Shown piece by piece: positions 1-10,601 of a stretch of 64,000 nucleotides of DNA. The DNA is from Bidens hawaiensis (lineage: Eukaryota > Streptophyta > Magnoliopsida > Asterales > Asteraceae), in NCBI GenBank assembly GCA_021521415.1, contig JAIQDT010006472.1, positions 1 to 64,000 of the forward strand, in the 5' to 3' direction. Under the pieces are notes generated by a model that worked only from the letters and a program-made list of their open reading frames with translations, was not told the origin of the DNA and searched no databases. The number at the start of each line of letters is the position of its first letter. Positions within the stretch are counted from its first letter, which is position 1. Made by a program: the position numbers and the translations under genes.

Positions 1-682
1 TCAATTTTCATAAACGTTTTGGGGACATATGCGTATATCATACTATACATACATATCTCTATATACATACATATCAAAAATAGCAAACGTATAATTGTGT
101 GTGATTAATCAAATATACTTGTTATGTGCTTACTTGTTTATGTGCGCATTCGTGCTTGGAGAGGTCCCGCATATCCCCATGTATTGGGTTCTCATTCTCT
201 TGACCACCGCCCGATTCGCTTGGCAGCGGTCTTATTCTATTTATTTGCTCATAGTTGATTTACCGGCGCCCGATTTGCTTGGTAATGGTTTAATCGACAA
301 CTTACTTGCTTATGGTTTGATTTCATTACCGCATTTATTACATTTTGCTTATTTATTATATTAACATTATTTTTGGTGTCATAAATTGGTGATAAACTCA
401 CTCAACATGTTTGTTGACAAAACTCCATTTTCTACGTATATGCAGGTTGCCTGAGTTGAATGATGGACACTTAGAAAGACCTTAGGGTAATATCGAAGAA
501 AAACTTGAATTTAAATGGATGAATTTATTTATTTGAATTATATTGTCGTATTTGATTGTTGTGTGTACATTTGAAATAAAATATTTAATTAGATATTGTC
601 GCATTTTGTATATGACAGTATCTTCGAGCTGTGAGTAATCGGATCACGCCTCGGCATTTCCGCATTAGGTTGTGGTGTGACA
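1..682 (+). repeat. 3' part of a Ty3/gypsy LTR (family LTR-A)
   Basis: The stretch ends in GGTGTGACA, the usual 3' end of this LTR type, and the Helitron helicase frame begins directly after it. The same text, diverged, is found at 35880-36000, 38530-38985 and 53570-53770, and in reverse complement at 36047-36700. Shared landmarks are the TTTTGGGGACATATG word near the start, the CGATTCGCTTGGCA word near 210, and the CATTTTCTACGTATATGCAG word near 427. No coding frame is credible here. The rest of the element lies left of the window. Confidence 0.8.
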
Positions 683-1428
683 TGAATACTTAATACCTTT
701 CAAAGAAGGCGCATTGATGACAATTATACGTTTCAATACGACTGTAACGCATTACAAAACCCCACGCCCGTAACGTTATGTGGAAAAGCAATTGTATGTC
801 CTAAGAACGAGTTCGTAGATTACATTAACTCAATGATACTGAAGATGGTCCCAACAGCGACTACAACATACGTTAGCAATGACACCGTGGTTCCTCTTGC
901 TGGTAATCAAGGTGATACTGAGGTTCTTTATCCACCTGAATATCTTAACCTCCTGAACTTCAATGGACTACCACCACACTCCTTGGAATTGAAAGGTAAA
1001 TACACCCGTACTACTACTCAGAAACCTTAACCTAAAAGGCGGCCTTTGTAATGGCACGGGACTTTTAATTACGCAATTATTGCCTAATATTGTTGAAGCA
1101 CACATTATGACCGGCAAGTTCATAGGTCATTGCGTTTATATACCAAAAATTACTTTAACCTATAAGAATAAAGAACTTCCATTTGACTCAAACGAAGGCA
1201 ATTCCCAATAAGACTATGTGACGCCATGACGATCAACAAAAGCCAAGACCAATCACTTGACAAGAATGGAGTATATCTGCCAAAACCAGTATTTAGTCAT
1301 GGACAGCTATATGCAGTATTCTCAAGAGTGACTACTCCAGAGGCATTAAAAATTCTTGTTATTCCAAACAAAAATGACAACCCAAGCGTAACAAAAATTG
1401 TTGTTTACTCTGACTTCATTGCCAGTTG
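683..1428 (+). pseudogene. Helitron PIF1-like helicase, C-terminal part
   Basis: Helitron helicases (RepHel C-terminal half) unwind DNA during rolling-circle transposition. Readable blocks in order are a CPKNEFVDYINSMIL-like block (about 800-845), a YPPEYLNLLNFNGLPPHSLELK-type block near 930-990, GLCNGTGL (about 1043-1066), and MTINKSQDQSLDKNGVYLPKPVF followed by HGQLYAVFSRVTTPEALKILVI (1226-1365). These match helicase motifs IV to VI, including the arginine of motif VI. The last exon ends with a stop at 1427. Frameshifts around 1020-1040 and 1200 break it. The N-terminal Rep and Walker A motifs are absent, cut off by the LTR at the left. Confidence 0.8.
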
Positions 1429-1683
1429 AGAAAATAGGTAGAAAAACCATCATGCTCATCAAACTTATACATGCTTTAATTGTACATAAAAGAGACTTAC
1501 CATATATGCCTCAATAAGTTTTATTCTTATTGTTCGTATATCTATATCATATCTGTCGTGCTAAATATATATTTTCATTGTACAAAAACCAGTCATCAAA
1601 GAGATCACAAGAATGCAGACAACACGACTTTCTGCCATAAAAAACAACAGCAGCCCATCCCAACAAATAAGGGTGATAAAGTA

Positions 1684-3714
1684 ATGGGCCTTACGGAACA
1701 AACAGGAACTTTGTTATCTGTTTGTAGACAAACATGTAAGTACATTTCACAAGTACATATTCTAATTCATATCCAACATACTAACACGGATAAATATCTT
1801 TTTTTTCAAATGCAGGGTGACGGTATTGAGGCAAAAGCTGATTTAAACCAGGAATCTTACTTTCAGTCTATCATTGACGTGAAATCATGCTACACGGTCA
1901 CAAATTACATTGTTGTCGAAAACAGGAAGTTTAGGCCTATCCTTGACACGAGGCATCGCTAATGATCGGGAAGAAAACACGTTTTCAACCTCTTTTAAAT
2001 AACGACATTCTATATCATTTCTTCCGATTCGCATCTTATGATGAACTTGATAAACGTATGTTAGACCCCTAGCAGCTAACAGGTATCATATATAGGTGGA
2101 AAATTATTGTAATGGCTGTTGCCTTGAACCACATAAAAATAACTCCCATTATTATTTTTAGTGTAATCCGTAATAATTTAGGCTACATATTAACTAATAC
2201 TTATACAAATTTTGACAGATTTTATCGGGATCGTTGATAGGAATTATCCAAAAGAAACCAACACAGGAAAGATGTTAAGGAAGGTCGACATAAGGGACGT
2301 CAGGTAACAGAAAATAACTTATGCACAAGTAAACTGAAATATTTACCATGTGTAAAATAGGGACAATCATGTTCAGATAACGTTATGGCCTGCTAAAGCA
2401 CACTTGATAGGAGACGATACCATTCAAGGAGACATAATAGCAATCACATCAGCTTTGGTTACTAAATTTGACCTTGAGTTGACTTCCAACACTTTAAGAC
2501 TTTTAGAAACCTGCTACTTTCAAAATATCATTTATAACATATGTTATTACAAATATATATTAACTCCTTAATGTTTCAAACAGTAACATGTTTGAAGCAG
2601 CTGGAATCGAATTACCCAACAGAAATCTTTGTCAATCCTACATTTCCAGACGTCTAAGATCATGTCCGCAGGTATCATGCCACTTATTCTTTACGTTAAA
2701 AAAGTTACATTGTAATCTTATTCTGAAAACCCAATACAGGTTGAAGGAGCTACCTTCTTTTGCCATAGCAACAGTGTCACAAAACATTTAGTCTTTAAAA
2801 TTTTTACGACCTGAAATTTATATTTAGCTTAAAAGTAACATTAGTGGGATGGCAATTAATATTTAGCTTAAAAGTAACACAATTATCAGGCATCACCTAT
2901 TTAATCTTCAAATTTTTTACAAACTGAAACTTATACTTAATTAACTTATTTTTTTCGTATCTTGTTGACCAATGCAGTCACAGTTCACATGCACCGCACG
3001 GTTCAACGAAATATTTGCCTACCAGAATTGGTACTACATCTGGTGCTCAATGTGTAACAACAAACTGGAACTAGAACGAGGATAGTAAACGTACTATGTC
3101 TGTAAATATCATGAAGACACGAAACCGGGGTTCATGTAAGAATCACACTATGCATACCTATATCACCTTAAACAATGTTTTCATTACTAATGTCTATATT
3201 TTACAAACATATGGTATTGTGTAAACGCCTCGCTCATTGACTCAACAGACTACACCAATGTGTTTTTCTTCAACGACGTCATGGCCGACATTAGGGGCAC
3301 AAGCTGCAAAGATTTGGCCATCTTACGTGGAAACATTAATCAGAAAATTGTTCCACCAGATATGCTTTCAATGATAGGAGTTCCGATGATATTCAACTTA
3401 CCATAAAACCCAATGGCTCTATCATTGTGACAAAAGCGACCAGAACTAACCAAGGCATCCCAACATCTGCAAAAACAAATACCTCATCAGTAGCACCCAA
3501 GATAACGGACATAACCGAGGGGACCTCTTCAGGTGAAACAACAGTGGCATCCACCATAACCCCAGTTACCCCAAACCCAAAATCTATGGCAACCAAGATA
3601 CCAAGAGAGGCATCAACAGGTAACCATAAACTCATGACATATAAACATGTCCAACATATTAACCATAAAAATTTTTACATTTCAGATGACTCTATCAAAA
3701 AGGTTAAGAAGTAA
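1684..3714 (+). pseudogene. Helitron RPA-like single-strand DNA-binding protein
   Basis: Plant Helitrons often carry a replication protein A 70-kDa-like gene with introns. The first exon starts at the ATG at 1684 and ends before a GTAAGT donor at 1734; the acceptor TGCAG is near 1815. The next exon reads as an OB-fold segment (to 1962). Further exon-like blocks are a DFIGIVDRNYPKE block near 2219, an ITLWPAKAHLIGDD block near 2375, a C-terminal zinc-ribbon block with a WYYIWCSMCNNKLELE motif near 3030-3085, and a DSTDYTNVFFFNDV block near 3240. A Thr/Ser-rich tail follows to 3714. Several stops lie between blocks, so this is a pseudogene even allowing for introns. Confidence 0.65.
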
Positions 3715-4383
3715 AATAAAGGCAACGGTCAACGTTTTTTTTGGTAAATGCCTACCTAATTCATTTTTATCAGCCTTTAAAATTATTAAGTACTTTCTAT
3801 GTGTCACGATGTATGGTATATGCATCTGTCGTGTTTTAGTTAAGGAGTTAACTGCTTGCTGCCAACTTGCATCTATTTTAGGTTGTCTAAGTTACTTATA
3901 ATTTTTGGGTATGAAAGGAGTTATAGTTAGCCATAATCTGAACGACTGATAGATATCTTTATAGTACTTCTTAACATGCGTTTATGTTAGTCTTCTGTTT
4001 ACTAGCAAATTACTTGACACCAATTACTTGATGCAGGTAACTATGTAAAATACATATATTAGCATCTAGCATGAAAGAACATCCGCACATGTAATACACA
4101 AGCCTTTTTGTATCTCGTAAACGGCGGATGCTTAACCACAATAGGTAGTCACAAATGTAGCTTCTTTTGTATGAATCAGGAAGTCTAGATGGCTAAATAT
4201 TAGCAACTACTTGTGTATATATTAACCAGCTACTAACTCATATGACTGCCAACGCATGTAATTTCTATATATAACTTTATATTAGGTGACTAATATATTG
4301 TGTAAACCAAACCCATATAACTAACAACCAAAATATATTGTTTGAGCAAAATCCAAATAACTAACAACCAAAATATCATTATA

Positions 4384-4400
4384 CCTGCACGTCGCGCGGG
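4384..4400 (+). other. Possible Helitron 3' terminal hairpin
   Basis: The 17 bases from 4384 to 4400 can fold into a GC-rich stem of about seven pairs with one mismatch and a three-base loop, in an AT-rich setting. Helitrons end with such a hairpin 10-15 bases before CTRR. Here the corresponding word is CTAT, one base off. Confidence 0.4.
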
Positions 4401-4413
4401 TCAAAAATTCTAT

Positions 4414-5581
4414 TTAACATTAAAATGTGATTTATATTCTTATGTGTGACCAAATATGCCGATATTTTGTTAATTTTATAGCAAGGGTCACCATATGAGT
4501 TATTTATGTAAAAAAATTAGTTTATACGGTGTTCAAATATGATGTATCTTATCTGTATCACTAATAAGCATGGGAATGTATGTAATGACGATTTCAAAGT
4601 ACTCGCAGTGGATGTGTAGTGTTTCAAAATTGAAGTAAAAATATATGCATGGGTTGTTGATCTCATTAAAAATCCAAACGACGAAACAGTGTTCCAATTC
4701 GGGTGTTTAAAATTCCAATTAATAAAAATCAAGCTATTTGAATCATTATTCTAAGATATGTTTTACATCAGTCGAATCATATTATTCTTCCAATCAAAAG
4801 CCCTAAAATATCGGTAAACTCAAAAAAAGACTTAACGAAATTAAGTGTTTTTTAACGGATGTCCATTGAGACAAAAATAGTAGAAAAGTTGGACCGTTGG
4901 TAGTGATTTTTAAATGAGGGATTATTATCTGCCAATATACAAAATGTGAGATTGTTTATTTCTAATTTGCCTATATTTAATTAAGGAGATTATGCCTAAT
5001 GTTTTGTATTAAGAATGTTGTTTTTTCCTTAATAATAAATGTCGGTTTGCGTTCGTGAACAAGTTTAATTCCTTAACAAACAAACACGAACAAGATTTTC
5101 CATTCAGTTAGCGTTTATGAATCCTTCATGAACAAATTTAATGTTAAACAAACGAACATGAACAAGGCTCCGTTCGGTTCGGGTCTGTTCTTTTACGGCC
5201 CTAGAACAATAAAAGGAAAATGAAATATGAAACAATTCTTTGAAATTTGTTAATTAAGGGATACAACAAAGGGTGTAACTTGCTCTTCACTATGCCAACC
5301 AACCGTTGTGCCGCTTAAGCTACCGACTTGCTCTATTCGAGTTCCACTAATTTTTTTCTATGATTTAGTTTATGTTTTTATGGTTATCACTAATAAGTTG
5401 ATAAGCATGTGAATATATGTAATAATAATGTCAAAATAGTCTCCTTTATGTTTATGGTATTTTATACTGATTTCCATGTTAAAATCTAAGCAAAAAAACC
5501 TAATATGATAAAAACGTTGATAAACTCAAAAGCTTCGTCATTCTAATAGACTTATATTAAGAGAATATCTTTTACAATGTA
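4414..5581. other. AT-rich stretch without genes
   Basis: No coding frame is supported. At 5040-5200 the DNA repeats degenerate words of the GTTCGTGAACAAGTTTAAT and AACAAACGAACATGAAC type, an inverted-word pattern common in composite intergenic DNA. Nothing else is recognised. Confidence 0.5.
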
Positions 5582-5626
<45 letters not shown>

Positions 5627-5640
5627 GTTGTTGTTGTTGT
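5582..5640 (+). repeat. (ATT)n-(GTT)n compound microsatellite
   Basis: Uninterrupted ATT units run from 5582 to about 5626, then GTT units to 5640. Confidence 0.95.
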
Positions 5641-7327
5641 GTGCATCTATATCCTATAATAGAGGATAGTAGACTTTGTATATATGCAAATATCAATGAG
5701 AAGAGAGGGACAATCAATTGGAAAATATTCTCTTAAGTTTTAACATGGTATCATAGAGAAAACAACCCTAGTTGTCTCCCCTACCAGCGGTTGTTTCATC
5801 TATTCTGATCCCCACCTTTCGCCACAAAACATCTACTCTGATATCCTTCCTTCTTCTCATTCTTCCCTTTTTTTTTTCTTTCACACATTTTCAACATCTA
5901 CTCATTATGGTACGACCCCGTTCTCAACAGGTTAATCCCGAAACTAGTATCCTTGGACCTCGCCCAAATCAAGCACAAGGCGCTGCTTATGCTCCGGCAA
6001 ATATTGAACAAGCACTATGCACCATGTCTCTAGACCCACCAGAGTAATGAATGATGGATACTGGCGCTACATCTCACATGCCAAACAACCCGGGTAACTT
6101 CCAATCTCTTTTTAATTCAAGCATTTTACATAATATTATTGTTGGTAATGGCACGACCATTTCGGTCTCTGGACAAGGCAACCAAACTCTACCCCCACCT
6201 TACCCACCTCTTAAATTAAATAATGTCCTATTTGCCCCAAAACTCATTAAAAATCTTATTTCTATTCGTCGTTTAACCATTGACAATTGGATTTACATAT
6301 AATTCTATTAATTTGGTTTTCTTATGAAGGATTTCAAGACCCGGATCCCTATCATTCGATGCAACAACAGTGGTGACCTCTATCCCTTGCTTCCACCGGA
6401 GTCTACACAGGTCACTTTACCATCTACTTTTGCTGCAATTTCTCATCAACTTTGGTATCAACGACTCGGTCACACTAGGCCGAATTTATTACAATCTTTG
6501 AAACGTTCAAATGTTATTGCTTTTAATACATTAAATAAGACACTCTGTCAATCGTGTATGCTTGAAAAAGTATTAAATTACCCTTTATGTCTTCTAATAC
6601 TTGCATTACTTTCCCATTTGACATTATAAATAGCAATCTTTGGACCTCATCCATTTTTAGGACATGTAGCCACTGATATTACATATTATTTCTTCATGAT
6701 TTAAATAATTGTTTATGGACCTTCCCATTAGCGAAAAAAAATCAGAAGTATTCTCTATATTCAATACCCTAGCTAAACCAATAGAAACACAATTTGAGAG
6801 AAAAATCAAGACTTTCAATGTGACAACATAATAGAATATGTAAATTCCTCTTTCAAACAATTTTGTGACGAAATGGCATGATCTTTATGCTTTTAATACA
6901 TTAATAATATAATTTGAACCCTTCTTGCTCATGCATCTCTCCCATCGACTTTTTGGCACCATGCTCTTGACATGGCCACCTACATTCTTAACGTCCTCCC
7001 TAGCAAACTTCACAACTTCAAAACCCCCACCGAGCTACTATGTCATCGTCATCCCACCTATGACCATCTTTCGGTCTTTGGCTCTCTATGCTACCCCTAC
7101 TCCCTTCTACCCTCCAACAAAAACTCGCCTATCGGTAAAACATATGTATTTTTTTCTCGGTTACCCGGCTAACCGTCACGACTTCAAATGCCACGATCTT
7201 AAATCTCATCAAATTACAATATCCCGACATGTTGCATTTGATGAGACTATCTTCCTATTTTCTTACCAATCCTCTACTGGTCCTCATATGACTTCTTGTC
7301 TACACCTCCTCATCCTCACATTTTTCT
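5641..7327 (+). mobile_element. Dead Ty1/copia element, internally deleted
   Basis: A PBS-like TGGTATCATAGAG at 5746-5758 (complement of the initiator tRNA-Met 3' end, two mismatches) directly follows AACA, which would end a 5' LTR whose start I cannot place. The gag start, protease, pre-integrase and integrase pieces follow in the normal copia order; most of gag and all of RT/RNase H are missing. No 3' LTR is seen. Confidence 0.75.
5907..7275 (+). pseudogene. Copia gag-protease-integrase remnant
   Basis: ATG at 5907 begins a short gag N-terminus that runs to a stop at 6045. Protease follows at 6051-6300 with the active-site MDTGATSHM. The GAG_pre-integrase region reads WYQRLGHTRPNLLQSL near 6456 and CQSCMLEK near 6545, part of the HHCC finger. 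The integrase core is scrambled (6600-6900). An integrase C-terminal block, LPSTFWHHALDMATYILN and onwards, is readable at about 6930-7170. Frames change at 6048, 6303, 6630 and about 7170. The catalytic integrase residues are not identifiable. Confidence 0.8.
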
Positions 7328-7330
7328 ACA

Positions 7331-7910
7331 GCAAATTCCTCAAAGACTATGTCTATTTCATCTAATAGTCAAGGAGATTACAATGAATTCTCATGTCTAG
7401 CAGGAGAGGCCTAAGAAACAGAAGATATTACATGCTTAGATGCAGACTTGAAGAAATATTTAAAAAAAACTCCAAGAGGAATTCATAGATCAACCAGTGG
7501 AATCTTTCCAAAGCAAATCCGACAAGGGAAAAGAAAAGCCAGAAGTAAGAAAGCACATTCACTGTTCATAGTGGGAATCTCTAAAATCTCTGAAAAAGGG
7601 CATAGCCTATCTTTATAATGGGAACCTCTGACAAAGCCTTATAATGAAGACTTTAGATGCCAAATTGAATGGCCATATTGCTTTTATAGAGCATCTTTAC
7701 TTTTCTATAACTTCTGTGTTTTCAATTTATTTTTTATTTTGTTTTGTATTTTTCTCGTGTGTTTTCCCTATAAGAAGGGAGTAGATTTTAGTTGAAGACA
7801 CGCTAGTTCTTAGCATCTCATTTCTTTCTTTCAGTACTCTTGTAAAATATCCATATTATAAATAAAAACTTCAAGCTTTGGAGTCTTACTAGTGTATTAT
7901 TTTTGTTCAA
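7331..7910 (+). other. Possible endogenous caulimovirid fragment: ORF end plus leader/promoter
   Basis: From 7331 to 7618 one frame is open except for a single TAA at 7421-7423, ending with TAA at 7616. It is rich in Lys, Arg and Ser, and I do not recognise the protein. It is followed by a non-coding run with CCCTATAAGAAGGGAG near 7766, GAAGACACGCTAG near 7794, and a TTGTAAAATA...AATAAAAACTTC polyadenylation-like block near 7841-7875. This order resembles the 35S-type promoter/terminator region of plant pararetroviruses, some of which are integrated in composite genomes. The similarity is by eye only. An LTR of an unusual retroelement is the alternative. Confidence 0.3.
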
Positions 7911-7960
7911 GTAAGAAGTTTTGATTCTATTATATTTGCATTATAAATTTATATACATTA

Positions 7961-8281
7961 TGATGGGCTAAGCCCATAAAGTATTGAATAATGGCATAAT
8001 AACACCCCTTTAACTTTCTAATATTATTTAAGTAATAATTAAGTAAAGGTTAAAGCAATTTACTGGCTAAGTAAAAATTATAAACTGGCAGTTAGCATGT
8101 AAGGAGACTTTGTCTGTTTGTTTAATTTGTTATCAGGACGCCTTTTTATTCCTTACAAACTACCTTGACGGTTTATTATTTTGTAAAACAATTAATCTCT
8201 TATTGACGGTTTTTGACTTTGTTTAACTTACTAAGTTACTAAAATCATCCATGTTACTCTGTTACTAATGGTATCAGAGTC
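7961..8281 (+). repeat. Copia LTR scrap with PBS
   Basis: The segment begins TGATGGGCTAAGCCC and runs into TGGTATCAGAGTC at 8269-8281, a clear tRNA-Met PBS of Ty1/copia type. What precedes the PBS must therefore be a 5' LTR of about 0.3 kb. The internal region is gone, because a CA/TA microsatellite and a small TIR element follow at once. The LTR start is a guess from the TG dinucleotide. Confidence 0.55.
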
Positions 8282-8304
8282 ATGGAATTAAAGGGGTATG
8301 TGTT

Positions 8305-8334
<30 letters not shown>
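8305..8334 (+). repeat. (CA)n-(TA)n microsatellite
   Basis: Alternating CA then TA dinucleotides. They flank the left end of the small inverted-repeat element next to them. Confidence 0.9.
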
Positions 8335-8335
<1 letters not shown>

Positions 8336-8677
8336 GGAAGTATAGAATGAAAACCCACTTGAGTTGTGAAAACCCGTGAAAACCCTATGTAACATCGTTG
8401 TTTTTTTCTTTTTGTTTTTTTACACAGGTAATATATGTTGTAACATTTAATACAAAACATTGAAAACTAAAAAAAATTATTTTGCTATTTTTTAACATTT
8501 TTTTACTAATTTTTATTATATATTTTCATGAAAGAGAAAAAAATATATTTATATTTACATTTTTTATTCACTTTAATTGTGGACCACAAGATTTAAACTT
8601 TAATTAAAAATATGTGGTAAATAATGGGTTTCTAGAGTTTTTACAACTCAAATGAGTTTTTATTTTAACCTTACCCT
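8333..8677. mobile_element. Small non-autonomous TIR element in a TA repeat
   Basis: The left end (AGGAAGTATAGAATGAAAAC then CCACTTGAGTTGTGAAAACC) is matched in reverse complement by the right end (GTTTTTACAACTCAAATGAG then a TTTTATTTTAACCTTACCCT block), both bordered by TATATATA. The size is about 345 bp with no coding frame. Insertion into TA microsatellites and the long imperfect TIR mark it as MITE-like; the superfamily is not clear. Confidence 0.7.
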
Positions 8678-8690
8678 ATATATATATATA

Positions 8691-9095
8691 TATGGAAGGG
8701 ATATTTTGAGAACTTAAGTGGGTTTTAAGAACTTTAAGAACCAATTATGACACATTAAATTAAATATTTGGTTCTTTTGTTGTTGTGATTAAATCATAGT
8801 AAAATATTTAGAGATGAAAGAGAAAATATAGTATTATATAAAGAAGGGTATAAAGGTAAAAATAGCTATAAGTGAAAACAAAAGAATTAACATTATCTTA
8901 TTTATCATCATGTTATATATTAATTCTATTTTTTATTTATATCTTGACAAAATTTTCAAATAATAAAAACTAAATATTTATAAAAAAAAACATTCCTATA
9001 AATATTTAAATATCCTTAAAAAATGCCTAAAAGTTATTTCACTAGCGCTTCTCTTCCTTTTTAAAATCGGTTCATAAGATTCCGCGAGAACCATT
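8691..9095. mobile_element. Possible second small TIR element
   Basis: After a TATATATATA border the left end carries TTGAGAACTTAAG and TTTAAGAACC words, and the right end near 9060-9095 carries the inverse GGTTCATAAG and GAGAACC words. It resembles the element at 26191-26912 in having GAGAAC words at both ends. The boundaries are weak. Confidence 0.4.
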
Positions 9096-9126
9096 TTTTT
9101 CTTTTTTGCTCTTTACATACTTGTAA

Positions 9127-9420
9127 ACATAATTTACTAGACTAAATAAATTACCCAAATTACGCAAATTACAAAAACTACACAGATTACAAAAATTACC
9201 CAAATACATATGTTACCCAAATTACTATATAAATGACGTAAATTACCCAAATTAAATCTACATTAATTACACAAATTACATTAATTACCCAATCACGAAA
9301 TACACAAAATTGCATAAATTAAAAATTACATATATTACAAAAGGTATGTAAATATTCCTTTTACATAAAACACACAAATTACACACACACACATACAATA
9401 TACACATATTACATAAAATA
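9127..9420 (+). repeat. Degenerate AAATTAC-type short tandem repeat
   Basis: About 290 bases are built from variants of AAATTACCC, AAATTACAC and AAATTACAA, with period near 9-10. No gene. Confidence 0.75.
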
Positions 9421-9567
9421 CATAAATTTTTGAATCATGAATTATAAAAAGAAAGTGTATTCAATTTAAAATAAAAGCTAATTAATAGATGTTCTAGTCA
9501 TGTCCCCCACATTCTCATCCTTCGTAATTTCTTTCAAACTTTGATATGTTTTCCTATGAAACGGGTC

Positions 9568-9829
9568 TGTTAGGTCCTGTTTTGTGTTATTAGTCTTTTG
9601 TATTGGTTCGTTTATGTATTTGGGCCATTTGGTCACATTTGTATGTATTGGGCTTTAGTTGTTTACTTTGTATGTACTAGGCCTAAGGGAAACTTGTAAA
9701 GAAGCCCATTGGGCATTGATGATATGACATGTTTCTCATGCATGCTTTCCTATAAATAGGAAGTATGCCATGAGAGAAATAACCTTTTGCAAAACTTTCT
9801 ACCTTACACATACTTACTCTTGTTCTCTC

Positions 9830-9865
<36 letters not shown>

Positions 9866-10003
9866 CACTCTTCCTCATTCTTCCTTACCCACAAATAACT
9901 CTCAAGATCCAAGGCCTCTTAGGTGACTTAGTGTGATTTCCGTTAGCACTAAGTTCGGTTGATCCAAGACACGTTGTTAGATCCACCCGTCTCGGGATCT
10001 ACA
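9568..10003 (+). repeat. 5' LTR of the 14.8-kb copia element
   Basis: It begins TGTTAGGTCC and ends GGGATCTACA, directly followed by the PBS. It carries a TATA box at 9751-9758 and a CT-rich run at 9835-9862 in the presumed transcribed leader. It matches 23949-24353. Confidence 0.95.
9751..9758 (+). promoter_or_regulatory. TATA box of the 5' LTR
   Basis: TATAAATA within CCTATAAATAGG, 184 bases into the LTR. It is conserved in the 3' LTR near 24132. Transcription would be expected to start about 30 bases downstream. Confidence 0.75.
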
Positions 10004-10004
10004 A

Positions 10005-10017
10005 TTGGTATCAAAGC
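10005..10017 (+). promoter_or_regulatory. Primer binding site, initiator tRNA-Met
   Basis: TTGGTATCAAAGC lies two bases after the LTR end. It is the copia PBS consensus with one A for G. Confidence 0.9.
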
Positions 10018-10392
10018 TTCGGCTTACTAGTTGAGGGTTTTTGGATCACAAACTTGGGTTTTGATCTTGAGAAGAAGATAAGAAAGTCTCTTGAAAAGAA
10101 AAACCATAAAAACAAGAAAAACTACGAAAACACAAAAAGAATCGGCTTCAAAGTTCATGAACAATGTCTTAGAAAGAGTTCTTGGTAAAAAAAGCAAGTG
10201 TACTAGCTTTAGATCTAAAAGTATTGGATTTAAAGGTGTTAAAATTAAAGTTTCGGGTTTAAAAATTGTTAAACGATGATAAGTAAGATTTTCGCATCGC
10301 TTGACATGAGAGTTTGTGTACTAACTTTTGACCAGAGATTAGGTGAACGGATCCCAAGAAAGATTGTTTCTGGAAGGTTTGGACTTTTTCGT

Positions 10393-10560
10393 TTCGCCTA
10401 ACAATTTCGCTTCGCATCACATTTTGCTTCGCATCACATTTCGCTTCATGTGACATTTCGCTTCGCGTGACATTTTGCTTTGCGTGATCATTTCGCCTCG
10501 CTTGATCATTTCGCTTCGCACAGGGAACATTTTTTCGCTTCGCTTGAAAAAACATTTCGC
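10393..10560 (+). repeat. TTTCGCTTCGC-type tandem repeat in the gag leader
   Basis: About eight degenerate copies of a 19-21 base unit of the form ATTTCGCTTCGCRTSACATT lie just before the gag ATG at 10602. The same core word recurs in the intron-like region at 19865-20075 of this element. The long minus-strand frame through it is only a translation of the repeat. Confidence 0.85.
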
Positions 10561-10601
10561 GCGAAAAACCTGTTCTGCTTAAAATTTGAACTTTTTGAGG
10601 A

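Larger units (their letters stand above)
683..4413 (+). mobile_element. Decayed autonomous Helitron, 5' truncated by LTR-A
   Basis: The order helicase tail then spliced RPA-like gene is the known layout of plant Helitrons. The 5' end is missing because LTR-A sits in the helicase. A GC-rich hairpin at 4384-4400, with AT-rich DNA after it, suits a Helitron 3' end. However, the expected CTRR terminus is not exact (CTAT near 4410), so the right boundary is uncertain. Coding parts are broken by stops and frameshifts, so the element is dead. Confidence 0.7.

Noticed and set aside
95..364. 89-codon frame at the left edge
   Set aside because: It lies entirely in LTR-A and is not conserved in the other LTR copies.
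5582..5640. ATT/GTT run as a regulatory site
   Set aside because: An ordinary microsatellite.
10259..10555. 98-codon minus-strand frame rich in Arg, Lys and Asn
   Set aside because: It is only the translation of the CGCTTCGC tandem repeat in the copia leader.
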